64,000 nucleotides of DNA from positions 124,001 to 188,000 of the forward strand of contig DPDG01000077.1 of NCBI GenBank assembly GCA_003526375.1, in the 5' to 3' direction. Of this stretch, positions 26,489-34,893 are shown in pieces. Position 1 is the stretch's first letter. Every line of letters starts with the position of its first letter. Position numbers and translations under genes: made by a program. Origin of the DNA: Lentisphaeria bacterium. Lineage in GTDB: Bacteria > Verrucomicrobiota > Lentisphaeria > Victivallales > UBA1829. The notes below the pieces were generated by a model. The model saw only the letters and a program-made list of their open reading frames with translations. It did no database searches and was not told the origin of the DNA.

Positions 26489-27655
26489 ATGGCGTCAATT
26501 CCGAAACAGGAGTATTTCGACAGAATCGCGAAACTTCAGGCGAACATGAAGAAAGCGGGTCTTGATGCGTGCCTTGTACACGGCACGGAGTCCGACTTTG
26601 CCAATGTCCGTTACCTGACAGAGTACTGGCCGACATTTGAACAGGCCGGCGTGTTTGTTCCTGCGGAGGGCGAAGCGATCCTGCTGATCGGTCCCGAAAG
26701 CCTGAAATATGCACAGGGCCGCAGTGTGGTTCCGAACATCATGCAGCTGCTGGTTTACCGTGAATCCGCCGAGCCGGATTACCCCGGCATTCCGCTGGCA
26801 ACGTTTGCCGATGTCGCCAAAAAAGGCATGGGCAAAAAGAAATTGAAGAAACTCGGTCTGGTCGGAACCGCCGTCATGACGAAGCCCACGCTGGATGCTC
26901 TGGCTGCCCAGCTGCCGGATGTGACGCTTGTCCCTGCGGATGAAGTGTTCCGTCCGCTCCGCTGGATCAAGAGCGAGAATGAGCTTGCCTGCCACCGCAA
27001 AGCTTTTAAGGTTGCGGAGAAAGCCGTTCAGGCGATGCTTGACGAGATGAAGCCCGGCATGACCGAGTTTCAGGCGATCGGTATCGCACAGCGTGAGATC
27101 TATGCAAACGGCGGCGAATACGAAGGTCACAGCCTGTACTGTTTCGGCGGCGACCGCACCAGCAACGGCATCAGCCGTCCCACCGGCGCCAAACTCAGGA
27201 AAAATGAGATCATTCAGCTGAACATCGGCGCCAGAGTCGGCGGTTACAGCTCCTCCATCGGACTGCCTGTCTGGTTCGGAAAGCTCCCGAAAGAACAGCT
27301 GGCCCTGGTCGAATTCGGACTGCGCGCCCATAAATACACTTTTGAGCTGATCAAAGCCGGAGTGGAGGCATCCAGCATTGCCAAGAAATACACTCAGTGG
27401 GGATGCGATCAGGGATGGGGCGACTACATGCTTTACGGTCCGGTCCACGGTCTCGGCATCATGGAGACGGAGAGTCCCTGGATCGAAACCACCAGCAAAT
27501 ACAAGCTTCAGGAAAACATGACTTATCAGATCGACACGTTCTTCACCGGCAACGGTTACGGACTCCGCTGGGAACGCGGCTGCATCGTTACCAAGGACGG
27601 TTGTGAGCTGATGTCCAAGAAATTCATGTCCATGGATTGCTGCAAGCTCGACTGA
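26489..27655 (+). CDS. M24-family protein lacking several metal ligands (creatinase/aminopeptidase fold)
   Basis: The 388-residue product has a creatinase N-terminal domain (about 5-135) and an M24 pita-bread domain. In metal-dependent members five ligands (D, D, H, E, E) bind two ions. Here the first motif reads LNIGARVGGYSSSIG, with Asn and Ser where the two Asp are expected. The His motif GPVHGLGI is present, the first Glu is replaced by Asp (TYQIDTFF), and the last Glu is kept (LRWERG). A metal-free creatinase-like hydrolase is therefore more likely than an Xaa-Pro aminopeptidase. AAGGAG lies 7 bases before the chosen ATG. It diverges from the isomerase-regulator operon. Confidence 0.8.
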   Translation: MASIPKQEYFDRIAKLQANMKKAGLDACLVHGTESDFANVRYLTEYWPTFEQAGVFVPAEGEAILLIGPESLKYAQGRSVVPNIMQLLVYRESAEPDYPGIPLATFADVAKKGMGKKKLKKLGLVGTAVMTKPTLDALAAQLPDVTLVPADEVFRPLRWIKSENELACHRKAFKVAEKAVQAMLDEMKPGMTEFQAIGIAQREIYANGGEYEGHSLYCFGGDRTSNGISRPTGAKLRKNEIIQLNIGARVGGYSSSIGLPVWFGKLPKEQLALVEFGLRAHKYTFELIKAGVEASSIAKKYTQWGCDQGWGDYMLYGPVHGLGIMETESPWIETTSKYKLQENMTYQIDTFFTGNGYGLRWERGCIVTKDGCELMSKKFMSMDCCKLD

Positions 27656-27683
27656 TTCTGCCGGGACGGCAATCAGGAAAATG

Positions 27684-27721
27684 AAAAAGCTCCGGAGTTC
27701 AAATGAATTCCGGAGCTTTTT
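27684..27721. terminator. Bidirectional rho-independent terminator
   Basis: AAAAAGCTCCGGA and TCCGGAGCTTTTT form a 13-bp stem with T-runs on both strands. It lies between the convergent M24-family gene and the small exported protein gene, and can serve both. Confidence 0.9.
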
Positions 27722-27774
27722 CTGTGTTATTACTGAAATGCGGAACCAGATAAAATGACGTTCCCGTTTTGAGG

Positions 27775-28230
27775 TCAGTTCTTTTTGAATGTATCTCCGC
27801 CAAAGCCATCGGTAGATTTTGCCGCTGTCTTTGCACTGGCGGCTTTGGCTGCCGCTTCCTCTTTTTTCTTGCGTGCCTCTTCATCGGCAAGGAATTTTTT
27901 CATCCGGGCTTTTCTCTCGTTTTCGCGTTTCTTTTTTTCTGCTGCCGCCTGTCGTGCCTGTTTTGCCTTGAGAGCTTTCTTTTGTGCGGCTTCCCGTTTT
28001 TTAGCGGGAATTTCCTTCTCATATTTTGCGATTTTTTCCTTGTATTCGTCAGGGAATTCCTTGACAGGAATTACAGCCTTGCCGTTTTCATGAAAAATCA
28101 GAATTCCATTGGGAGCTGCTCCCATGATCGCAAAACTTTTATAGACTTTTCCGGACTTTGTGGTAAGGTCATCCGCCGATACTCCTGCCGCAAGAGCCGC
28201 GACAGCCAAAATAAACAACAGTTTTTTCAT
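27775..28230 (-). CDS. Small exported protein with charged helical tail
   Basis: The 151-residue product has a signal peptide (MKKLLFILAVAALAAGVSA), a short globular part that reads like a small beta domain (KSGKVYKSFAIMG, GILIFHENGKAVIPV), then a long Lys/Glu/Ala-rich helix and a Gly-rich end. No enzyme motif is visible and no family was recognised. GGAG lies 8 bases before the ATG. It stands alone on the minus strand between two terminators. Confidence 0.75.
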   Translation of the reverse strand: MKKLLFILAVAALAAGVSADDLTTKSGKVYKSFAIMGAAPNGILIFHENGKAVIPVKEFPDEYKEKIAKYEKEIPAKKREAAQKKALKAKQARQAAAEKKKRENERKARMKKFLADEEARKKKEEAAAKAASAKTAAKSTDGFGGDTFKKN

Positions 28231-28380
28231 ATAGGCATCTCCATAATTTTTAAGATGTTATATATTAGACTTCAAACAATCTTTTTTCAAGCGGTTTGGA
28301 GGGACATTTTCCAAAAAAAGATGATGGAACACCGGCGCCGGATGGAAAAACGCAAAGCCCGGAGGAGACACAGCATGAAG

Positions 28381-28421
28381 AAAAAGGGAAAGACGGAATC
28401 GGTTCCGGCTCTGTCTTCCCC
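28381..28421 (-). terminator. Terminator of the GH10 gene
   Basis: Read on the minus strand, GGGAAGAC and GTCTTTCCC form an imperfect hairpin followed by TTTTT, about 50 bases after the xylanase stop. Confidence 0.6.
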
Positions 28422-28471
28422 TGAAAATCCGTTATGTTCCTGATTTTTGAACTGTCGTGCAAGGGTGTGCG

Positions 28472-29794
28472 TCAGATTTCAAATGTGAATTCGTTGGCGC
28501 GTCCTTTCTGGAGTTTGATCTGTTTGCGGATTGCACCGGAATCCGTCTTGATCGTCACGTCATAATCCCCGTAGAATCCGCGGAAATAGTTGTTCTTTTC
28601 ACTGGAACAGGTGATTTTTCCTTCGCTGTGCCACTCTTTCCTGATCAGATGCTCCAGCGTTTTGTATGCCGGCTTCGGCTGAAGGTTTTCGTCCAGCAGG
28701 CCGCCGAGATAGACGTTTTCATTCCACTGGGGGTGTTTGGGGTTGCGGAAGGCTGTATTGTCGATCAGGTTCCAGTAGATGATGCTCTGCGTTCCCGGAT
28801 GGCTGAACCAGATTTTGTAGAGGCGCTCCGCCATCTGCGCCTGGAATTCAAGGCGTCCGTCTCCCAGAGCCTCATGCGCGGTCAGCGTGATTTCCGAGAT
28901 GTTGAACGGGATTCCGAGCTTTGCATACTGATCCATGCAGTCGTAGAGAAGCGACGGATTCAACTTCGTTTTGCTCCATGCTTCCACCATTTGTTCCGGC
29001 TTGCATCCGAACAGATGATACTGAAGACCGAGGCAGTCTACCTTTCTTCCGCTCAGCAGCAGATTTTTGACCAGCATGTAAATTCCCGTATAATTGCCGT
29101 GCGGAAAATCGAAACACGCATAGTCGTTGTAGTTGAGCGTGCAGGACTGCGGCAGATATTTCATCGCAATATCGAAGGCGAATTCGACATGCCCCGGAGG
29201 AAGCTGCGGATTCTTCGGGTCGAAATAAACCGCTTCATTGACCACATCCCAGTTGCGGATGCGGTCGCCGTAACGCTGTGCGATCTCTCTGACACGCTGT
29301 TCCCAGCGCAGTTTCAGCATCGCGTCGTCCGCCGCGAGCCATTCCGGGATGAATGCATGCCACATGAGCGGATGTCCCTTCGGAGTGATTCCATACCTGT
29401 CGCAGAATTCAAGGCATTCGTCTGTGTTCGGGCGGCGGTAGACATACGGTGAACTCTTGTCGAAACGCGGTTTGCCGTCCTCCACTTCCAGGTCGGACCA
29501 GTAGAACGGCACGACAGCGAGATTGAAAAGATTGGAGAACATGGCGTCATGCGCCGCATTCTTTTCCGCCTCCCTGAACTGGTTGATCATGAATCCGTTG
29601 CATCCGAACTCAAACTGATGTTTTGTCTGTTTGAGTTCGATTTCCGCATTCCTGATCTCTGTGCCGTCCTTGCCGAGCAGAGTGAATTTTGCAGTTCCCT
29701 TGCGGTGAAGTTCGATTCCATGTTTGATTCTCGCTTCGATTTCCGGATTCTCCTCCAGCAGATTCTTGCTCAGACCTTTGATGATCTCATTCAT
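28472..29794 (-). CDS. GH10 endo-1,4-beta-xylanase-like protein without signal peptide
   Basis: The 440-residue protein has an N-terminal beta extension (about 30-65) and a GH10 barrel. Family landmarks are GHPLMWHAFIPEWL, the acid/base Glu in NWDVVNEAVYFD, and the nucleophile Glu in FNISEITLTAHEA. The C-terminal 60 residues form a small extra beta domain. GH10 enzymes cut beta-1,4-xylan or xylo-oligosaccharides. No signal peptide is visible, so it probably acts on imported oligosaccharides in the cytoplasm. GGGAG lies 7 bases before the ATG, and a strong palindrome lies at 29825-29844. Confidence 0.93.
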   Translation of the reverse strand: MNEIIKGLSKNLLEENPEIEARIKHGIELHRKGTAKFTLLGKDGTEIRNAEIELKQTKHQFEFGCNGFMINQFREAEKNAAHDAMFSNLFNLAVVPFYWSDLEVEDGKPRFDKSSPYVYRRPNTDECLEFCDRYGITPKGHPLMWHAFIPEWLAADDAMLKLRWEQRVREIAQRYGDRIRNWDVVNEAVYFDPKNPQLPPGHVEFAFDIAMKYLPQSCTLNYNDYACFDFPHGNYTGIYMLVKNLLLSGRKVDCLGLQYHLFGCKPEQMVEAWSKTKLNPSLLYDCMDQYAKLGIPFNISEITLTAHEALGDGRLEFQAQMAERLYKIWFSHPGTQSIIYWNLIDNTAFRNPKHPQWNENVYLGGLLDENLQPKPAYKTLEHLIRKEWHSEGKITCSSEKNNYFRGFYGDYDVTIKTDSGAIRKQIKLQKGRANEFTFEI

Positions 29795-29824
29795 TTCCGA
29801 TCTCCCTGTTAGATTGAAAAAACA

Positions 29825-29844
29825 AATTGTTTACGTTAACAATT
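29825..29844. promoter_or_regulatory. Palindromic operator candidate upstream of GH10
   Basis: AATTGTTTACGTTAACAATT is an almost perfect 20-base palindrome (one mismatched pair), 31 bases before the xylanase ATG. It has the form of a LacI/GntR-type operator. The divergent regulator at 30162 is a candidate binder. Confidence 0.6.
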
Positions 29845-30113
29845 TTAATATAAGCTTTGGAAAAAGATTAGTCAATGGAGATTTCTGCAAAAAAAAAGAT
29901 TTTTTCAGAGTAATAAATCGGTATTGCATCATATTGCTGGAAATGTCGATCCTGTTTCTGGAGATTGGGGGCTTGCATCCGCTTTTCCGCATGTTCATCC
30001 ATCAAGCTTGAAACGGAGTGTTTTCTTTCAGCGCTTATTTTTTTCTGAAAAATCTGACTATACTTTTGAATTTGAAATGTCATTATCCAGTTTTTTTCCA
30101 TCATTTTGGGCTA

Positions 30114-30141
30114 TTGTCATTTTATGATTTTATTATATAAT
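30114..30141 (+). promoter_or_regulatory. Sigma-70-like promoter of the 30162 regulator
   Basis: TTGTCA (30114-30119) and TATAAT (30136-30141) are 16 bases apart and 20 bases before the regulator ATG, close to the sigma-70 consensus. Confidence 0.6.
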
Positions 30142-30161
30142 TATAAGCAGGTGAAGCAGAT

Positions 30162-31268
30162 ATGGACATGAGAATGAGGCGGGAAAAGTCAAGAAAATAC
30201 TCTGAGCGCGATGTCGCGGCATCCATCGAAGAGGAGATTGTCGGGAACGAGATGGTTCCCGGAATCCGGCTTCCGTCTGCATCGCAAATTGCAAAACAGT
30301 ACGCGGTTTCCCTGAAGACAGCGGATCGTGCATTGTGTCGTCTCGCGGCAAAGGGACTGATCAGCCGCGTGCGGGGCAGCGGCAGTTTCGTGCGGGCGAA
30401 CCGGCTGGCAGCGGAGAGACTTCGTGTCGCATTTGTGCACTGGCTCTGTCCTGACGGCATTCCCGAGCTGAATTATGCAGCTTTTACGGTATTCATAGAA
30501 CAGGTCTGCCGTCTGCTGGAAGATCATGGATTTTCCTATGAGCTCTTCGTGGAGAATCGACCGCCTCATGCCTTGAAGGTTCAGTCTTCGCTGCTGAAAC
30601 ATGATGTGATCATTGCGCCTGCGGGAATGCTTGAGGTCGCCGAGGATTTTCTCCTGCATGTAAAACAGCAGGTGATCCTGTATGCGGATGACGCCGTGAA
30701 TTACGGGTCGTGGAATCAGGTGGTGTATGATTACCGTCCGGCTTTTTTAACGGCGCTGAAATATTGCTGGGAGAAGGGATACCGCAAATTTTTCCTCGCG
30801 GGGAATGATTGCGTGACGCATCACCGGCGTCTGGGTGCATTGCTTGAGGCTGGGAGAAAACTGGGACTTTCCGATTCCGCGTTTCATGTCCATTACCCTG
30901 AAAACGGCATCATTTCTTCGGCGATGCTGGCGGGCGCGAAGTGTGCCCGTTACTATCTGGAACGGAAACTGACGGATCACGTAATCATTTCTCCCAGCGA
31001 TTTCATCACATATGGCATGATTGATGTTTTTTCCTCCGCGGGACTGTCCTGCGGAAAAGATTTTCAGTTGATCAGTTACGATAATCTGGAGGGGCGTCTT
31101 GAGAACGACCGTTTCAAGCTGAACCTGAACGCGATCACTCACCCGATGGCGGCTCATGCGGAGGCGATCATTGCGATGTTGGAGAACCTGACCCGGAATC
31201 AATCCCGGAACTATTTTCAGACTTATTTTACCCCGGCAACGGAATTTATCATAAGAAATATCATCTGA
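30162..31268 (+). CDS. GntR-HTH / LacI-type ligand-binding regulator (AraR-like layout)
   Basis: The N-terminal winged helix has MVPGIRLPSASQIAKQYAVS and GLISRVRGSGSFV. The rest is a LacI-type ligand domain, less conserved than usual, with KYCWEKGYRKFFLAGND and a C-terminal KDFQLISYDNLEG. The protein is 368 residues. AGGTGA precedes the ATG. It reads into the prepilin gene 15 bases downstream and then into two TIM-barrel genes, and it diverges from the GH10 gene, so it is the likely local controller. Confidence 0.85.
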   Translation: MDMRMRREKSRKYSERDVAASIEEEIVGNEMVPGIRLPSASQIAKQYAVSLKTADRALCRLAAKGLISRVRGSGSFVRANRLAAERLRVAFVHWLCPDGIPELNYAAFTVFIEQVCRLLEDHGFSYELFVENRPPHALKVQSSLLKHDVIIAPAGMLEVAEDFLLHVKQQVILYADDAVNYGSWNQVVYDYRPAFLTALKYCWEKGYRKFFLAGNDCVTHHRRLGALLEAGRKLGLSDSAFHVHYPENGIISSAMLAGAKCARYYLERKLTDHVIISPSDFITYGMIDVFSSAGLSCGKDFQLISYDNLEGRLENDRFKLNLNAITHPMAAHAEAIIAMLENLTRNQSRNYFQTYFTPATEFIIRNII

Positions 31269-31283
31269 CAGAAGGAGGTTGTT

Positions 31284-32267
31284 ATGAGAAAAACTCAAGT
31301 GAAGGAACATCTGAACGGAGAGCGGAACAGCAGGGAACGAGGCAATGCCCCCGGTTGCCAGGACGGGCATTTTCATGAAAACAGTCGCCTTTCGCGATGG
31401 TGCACAGATTCCCGCAGAGGACGCAGTCAATCCCCCTTTATTTTTTCTTTTTTCATTCGATTGTTTCATTGTTTTCCTGTTCCCTTGTTCAAATGTTTTC
31501 CCGTTCCTTCTTACTTCAGAGTTCCTTGTTCTTCTGTTCTCACTTTCAGGATGAAAACAAGAATTTTCACCCTGATCGAGCTCCTCATCGTGATTGCGAT
31601 CATCGCGATATTGGCGGCGATGCTGCTGCCTGCGCTGGGGAAGGCAAAAGCCGCGGGGAAGCGGATTGCCTGTGTCGGCAACTTGAAACAACTGTCGCTG
31701 CTGGTTGCGAACTATCAGAATGATTTCAATGATTATTTTGTGCCTGTTAGGTATTCTTCAGCAGCGAATTCAATATGGTTCGACAATCTCGCCGGACTTT
31801 ACAACGTCAGGAATATCAGGACACGATTTCTGGTGTGCCCTGCGAATGGAAAAGCTGGGGCAAACTGGAACCAGTCTGACTACGGTCCCATGCTGTATGG
31901 ACCATGTTCCATGCCGAACTATCCAAAGTGGGCAGAGCTGAATGATGGCTGCACCAATTTCTATCCGGCAAAATTGAGTTCTTTGAAGAAAATGCAACTG
32001 ACGCGCGGTGTACTGCTGGCAGGTTCACAGATAATTTATTCAGGGACCCCGTTGAATTACGGATATTATTATATCAAGAATTCCTCGAATTCATATTCTT
32101 TGGGCAGTGGTTGGCTTCCGGGATTTGAATATACCCGGCATGATTTGAGAACCAATATTTTGTTTGTGGACGGTTCTGCAAAGGCATTGAATTTCAAAAA
32201 TGTATTTGCATGGCTTAATACCGGGTATAACAAATGGTGCATGGATTCAAAAATCGATTTTAATTAA
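31284..32267 (+). CDS. Prepilin-like protein with long N-terminal leader and H-X9-DG motif
   Basis: AAGGAGG lies 5 bases before the ATG at 31284, so translation probably starts here, giving 327 residues. The prepilin signal IFTLIELLIVIAIIAILAA begins only at about residue 94, so the leader is about 90 residues instead of the usual 5-25. The leader is rich in Phe, Ser, Pro and Cys (FPVPLFKCFPVPSYF). An internal ATG at 31551, just before the prepilin signal, lacks a good ribosome binding site but would give a normal leader. The C-terminal motif RHDLRTNILFVDGS fits H-X9-DG. It follows the regulator by 15 bases and precedes two TIM-barrel genes. Confidence 0.82.
   Translation: MRKTQVKEHLNGERNSRERGNAPGCQDGHFHENSRLSRWCTDSRRGRSQSPFIFSFFIRLFHCFPVPLFKCFPVPSYFRVPCSSVLTFRMKTRIFTLIELLIVIAIIAILAAMLLPALGKAKAAGKRIACVGNLKQLSLLVANYQNDFNDYFVPVRYSSAANSIWFDNLAGLYNVRNIRTRFLVCPANGKAGANWNQSDYGPMLYGPCSMPNYPKWAELNDGCTNFYPAKLSSLKKMQLTRGVLLAGSQIIYSGTPLNYGYYYIKNSSNSYSLGSGWLPGFEYTRHDLRTNILFVDGSAKALNFKNVFAWLNTGYNKWCMDSKIDFN
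31418..31550 (+). repeat. Prepilin leader element, copy A
   Basis: This pyrimidine-rich stretch directly before the prepilin signal resembles the one at 61082-61207 on the minus strand. Shared blocks include AGGACG..CAGTC..CCCC at its start and TTGTTCAAATGTTTT (from 31485), then TTCTTACTTC, then AGGRTGAAAA at the prepilin start. The first block is read in different frames in the two copies, so the similarity is at the DNA or RNA level. Confidence 0.55.
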
Positions 32268-32356
32268 CGCTGAAAGGAGGTTTTCCCTGTAAAATATAAA
32301 GAAAAGCTGTTGGATAAAAAAGAAAATAAGAACTGAATTGAAAGGAGTTGGTGTTC

Positions 32357-33517
32357 ATGATTTTATTGTCATGGAAGAAAAAAGCATTGATGCCGGTTAT
32401 TCTTTTTTGGACGGTTTGCATCTGCGGTGGAGATTTCATGCATGGGATTTATGCTGTTCCTGTAAATGAAACGGATATTGCGCGGGTAAAAGAACTTGGT
32501 TTTACCTATATGCATTGTTATTTGAATCCTTATACTGAAAAAGGTCATGATGCCGCGCAGAAACAGTTGGATCTGGCTGAAAAATACGGAGTGAAGGTTG
32601 CGTTTGATGTTTTTACGCGCGTTCTGGTAGGGAAGAAAGATGCTGTGGCAGAGTTGATCCGCATTGTCCGTGATTTTAAAAACCATCCGGCTTTGGGAGC
32701 ATGGTATCTGTATGATGAGCCTTTCACGGAACAGCAGAGACGTGACCTGCATTTGTTTTATTCAGTTTTGAAGAGAGAGACCCCTGACATTCCTGTGTTG
32801 TTGTGCCTGGCGCAAAATGAGCAATGGAAAAATTTCATAGAGCCATGTGATGTTTTGATGGGTGATCTTTATCCGATCAAGGATGAACCCTTTCCGGAAG
32901 CTCCCGTGCATTATTTTACAAACTATTTACGGGAGATGAGCAAATACAATAAACCTTTCATTGCCATTCCCCAGCTTATGTGCTGGACTTCTTATCCGAA
33001 CGTGGTGAAGGGGTTTGACAACAGCAGACTGCGTTATCCCAATGAAACGGAAATGCGGTGCTTCTTTTATGCGCCTCTGGCAACGGGGAATATGAACGGT
33101 GTGTTCTGGTACTCCTATTATGATCTTTTTTATAAGGAACGGAAGAACGGGACAAAGAACAGTGATTTCATCAAGATGGCAATTCCCTTGCTCCGCGAGT
33201 TCAGGGAGTTTACTTCTTTGCTGAAAGACCCTGCTCATCCTCAGGTATTCCGCTGGGCGGAGGGGAATCAGTTCCAACTGGCTTTATTTGACGGTATTGA
33301 CGGTAAGCAGTATATTGTCCTGGTGAATCTCTGGCCCGTCAAAAGACGTTTTGATCGTTGGGCGGAACGGCTCGTTTCTGAAAATGTGAATCTGAAACCC
33401 TGGAGATTTACGCGCAATGTTCCTGCAAAGGTGGAAAACGGAAAGTTCATATTGGCAGGGGACTGGATTTATCCATGGGAAACCATGATCTGGGAAGTGG
33501 AGAAGGTTGCAAAATGA
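32357..33517 (+). CDS. TIM-barrel glycoside-hydrolase-like protein, tandem copy 1
   Basis: The 386-residue product has a hydrophobic N-terminal export signal (about 8-27) and a TIM-barrel-like body with NHPALGAWYLYDEPF, GDLYPIKDEPFPEAP and a repeated Trp-Tyr pattern (NGVFWYSYYDLF). The DEP motif holds candidate catalytic acids. It is clearly paralogous to the next gene. No GH family can be named. AAAGGAG lies 9 bases before the ATG. The gene looks richer in A+T than the core genes, which may mean recent acquisition. Confidence 0.78.
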   Translation: MILLSWKKKALMPVILFWTVCICGGDFMHGIYAVPVNETDIARVKELGFTYMHCYLNPYTEKGHDAAQKQLDLAEKYGVKVAFDVFTRVLVGKKDAVAELIRIVRDFKNHPALGAWYLYDEPFTEQQRRDLHLFYSVLKRETPDIPVLLCLAQNEQWKNFIEPCDVLMGDLYPIKDEPFPEAPVHYFTNYLREMSKYNKPFIAIPQLMCWTSYPNVVKGFDNSRLRYPNETEMRCFFYAPLATGNMNGVFWYSYYDLFYKERKNGTKNSDFIKMAIPLLREFREFTSLLKDPAHPQVFRWAEGNQFQLALFDGIDGKQYIVLVNLWPVKRRFDRWAERLVSENVNLKPWRFTRNVPAKVENGKFILAGDWIYPWETMIWEVEKVAK

Positions 33518-34623
33518 AAAAAACATTTTTATTGCTGTTGAGTTTGCTTTGTCTGCCTGCCTTTACTGGTGAATTTCCAATTGGAATTTATGCTTTGGAT
33601 CCTATAGGTGAGGGCACTTACCGCGCCGCTGCGAATTCAGGATTCAACTATGTTTTCTATTATGTCGACATCCTGACGGCGAAAGAAAGAGTGTCCAGAC
33701 TTCTTGACACATCGGAAAAATGTGGTATGAAAGTTGCCTTGCAGGTGGTAAGAGGGAAACATATTCTGCGTGATCCGGAGCATCTGAAAAAACTTCGTAC
33801 CGCTGTCCGGGAATGGAAAAATCATCCTGCCTTGGGAATGTGGTATCTTTTTGATGAACCTTCGCCGGAGTTGCATGAGAGACTTTTGAATATCTATAAA
33901 ATGCTGAAAACGGAAACTCCTGATATTCCGGTACTCTTGTGTCTTTCATGGATAAAGAATTATCAGGTTTTCAAAGATTGTGCCGATATTCTGATGCCTG
34001 ATCTCTACCCGGTCAAGAATCAGAAATTTCCTGATGCGCCTTTGAATCAATTTTCGCATTTTGTCTGGGATGTGAAACGATTGAAAAAACCGGTCATGCC
34101 GATTGCGCAGATCATGTCTTTTGTCAACTATCCAAAAATGGTCAAGGTTGATCCGAAGAGCTGCCGGGAACCCAATGCACAGGAACTCAGGTATTTCAGT
34201 TTTTCAGTGATGACGATGGATGTCTGCGGAATTGCTTATTACAGTTTTTGGGATATTTGGCGTCAGTATCGTTTCAAGTCTTATTTTTTGAAAGAGGCGA
34301 AACCGGTATTTCTGGAAGTAAGAGAATTTGCGATGGCTGTCGATGGCATGAAATTCGAGTGTCACAGCAAAAAAATCGGCACAGGTTATCCTCCAAAGTT
34401 TTTCTGTTCATCCTGGCAGAAAGACGGCAGAAGCCAGATCGTATTTGTCAATAATACTTCAAAACCGGTGGAAGGTGAGTTTCAGTTGGAGCGGACTTTG
34501 CCGTCCGGCAGTTTGAGTCCGTGGGGGCAGACCCGCAGTGTAAAAGCAACGAATCTGGGTTCCAGGCTCGTTCTGGAACGTGTTGCTCCATGGGAAGTAT
34601 TGATCTGGAGTTGCGGCAAATAA
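33514..34623 (+). CDS. TIM-barrel glycoside-hydrolase-like protein, tandem copy 2
   Basis: The 369-residue product has a signal peptide (MKKTFLLLLSLLCLPAFTG) and the same body as its neighbour: FPIGIYALD, NHPALGMWYLFDEPSPE, MPDLYPVKNQKFPDAPL and a C-terminal beta domain. ATGA overlap with the stop of copy 1 shows coupled translation. The two copies differ enough to suggest an old duplication with divided roles. A strong hairpin follows the stop. Confidence 0.8.
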   Translation: MKKTFLLLLSLLCLPAFTGEFPIGIYALDPIGEGTYRAAANSGFNYVFYYVDILTAKERVSRLLDTSEKCGMKVALQVVRGKHILRDPEHLKKLRTAVREWKNHPALGMWYLFDEPSPELHERLLNIYKMLKTETPDIPVLLCLSWIKNYQVFKDCADILMPDLYPVKNQKFPDAPLNQFSHFVWDVKRLKKPVMPIAQIMSFVNYPKMVKVDPKSCREPNAQELRYFSFSVMTMDVCGIAYYSFWDIWRQYRFKSYFLKEAKPVFLEVREFAMAVDGMKFECHSKKIGTGYPPKFFCSSWQKDGRSQIVFVNNTSKPVEGEFQLERTLPSGSLSPWGQTRSVKATNLGSRLVLERVAPWEVLIWSCGK

Positions 34624-34624
34624 G

Positions 34625-34664
34625 CAATACCGGGAAAGAATATCTGTATTCTTTCCCGGTATTG
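34625..34664 (+). terminator. Perfect 18-bp hairpin after the tandem TIM-barrel genes
   Basis: CAATACCGGGAAAGAATA (34625-34642) and its exact complement (34647-34664) are separated by a TCTG loop, starting one base after the stop codon. No T-run follows, so it may act as a terminator or an RNA-stability hairpin. Confidence 0.7.
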
Positions 34665-34893
34665 TAAAACTTGAAATATAAGGGTTAAAGGTATATGGTA
34701 TAGATGAGAGGAAGCGGAAGAGAGGCATTAAATCTGCATCCAAGGGAGAAGAAAGCATTTTTGATGCTTTTCTGCCGATGTTTCCGCCGAGTCCGGAAAG
34801 GAACGGATAAAACCGTTATTGTGAATAGAAGATATAAGGCATTACTTGAACTTTTTGCCTGCGCGGTCTCTGAATCTGAATCATGATGCCGCG

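Noticed and set aside
28321..28443. Short Arg/Lys-rich plus-strand frame (about 40 residues)
   Set aside because: It overlaps the GH10 terminator and shows no conserved feature; composition follows from the terminator sequence.
34704..34886. 60-residue plus-strand frame before the MFS gene end
   Set aside because: Weak ribosome site, no recognisable features and convergent with a real gene.
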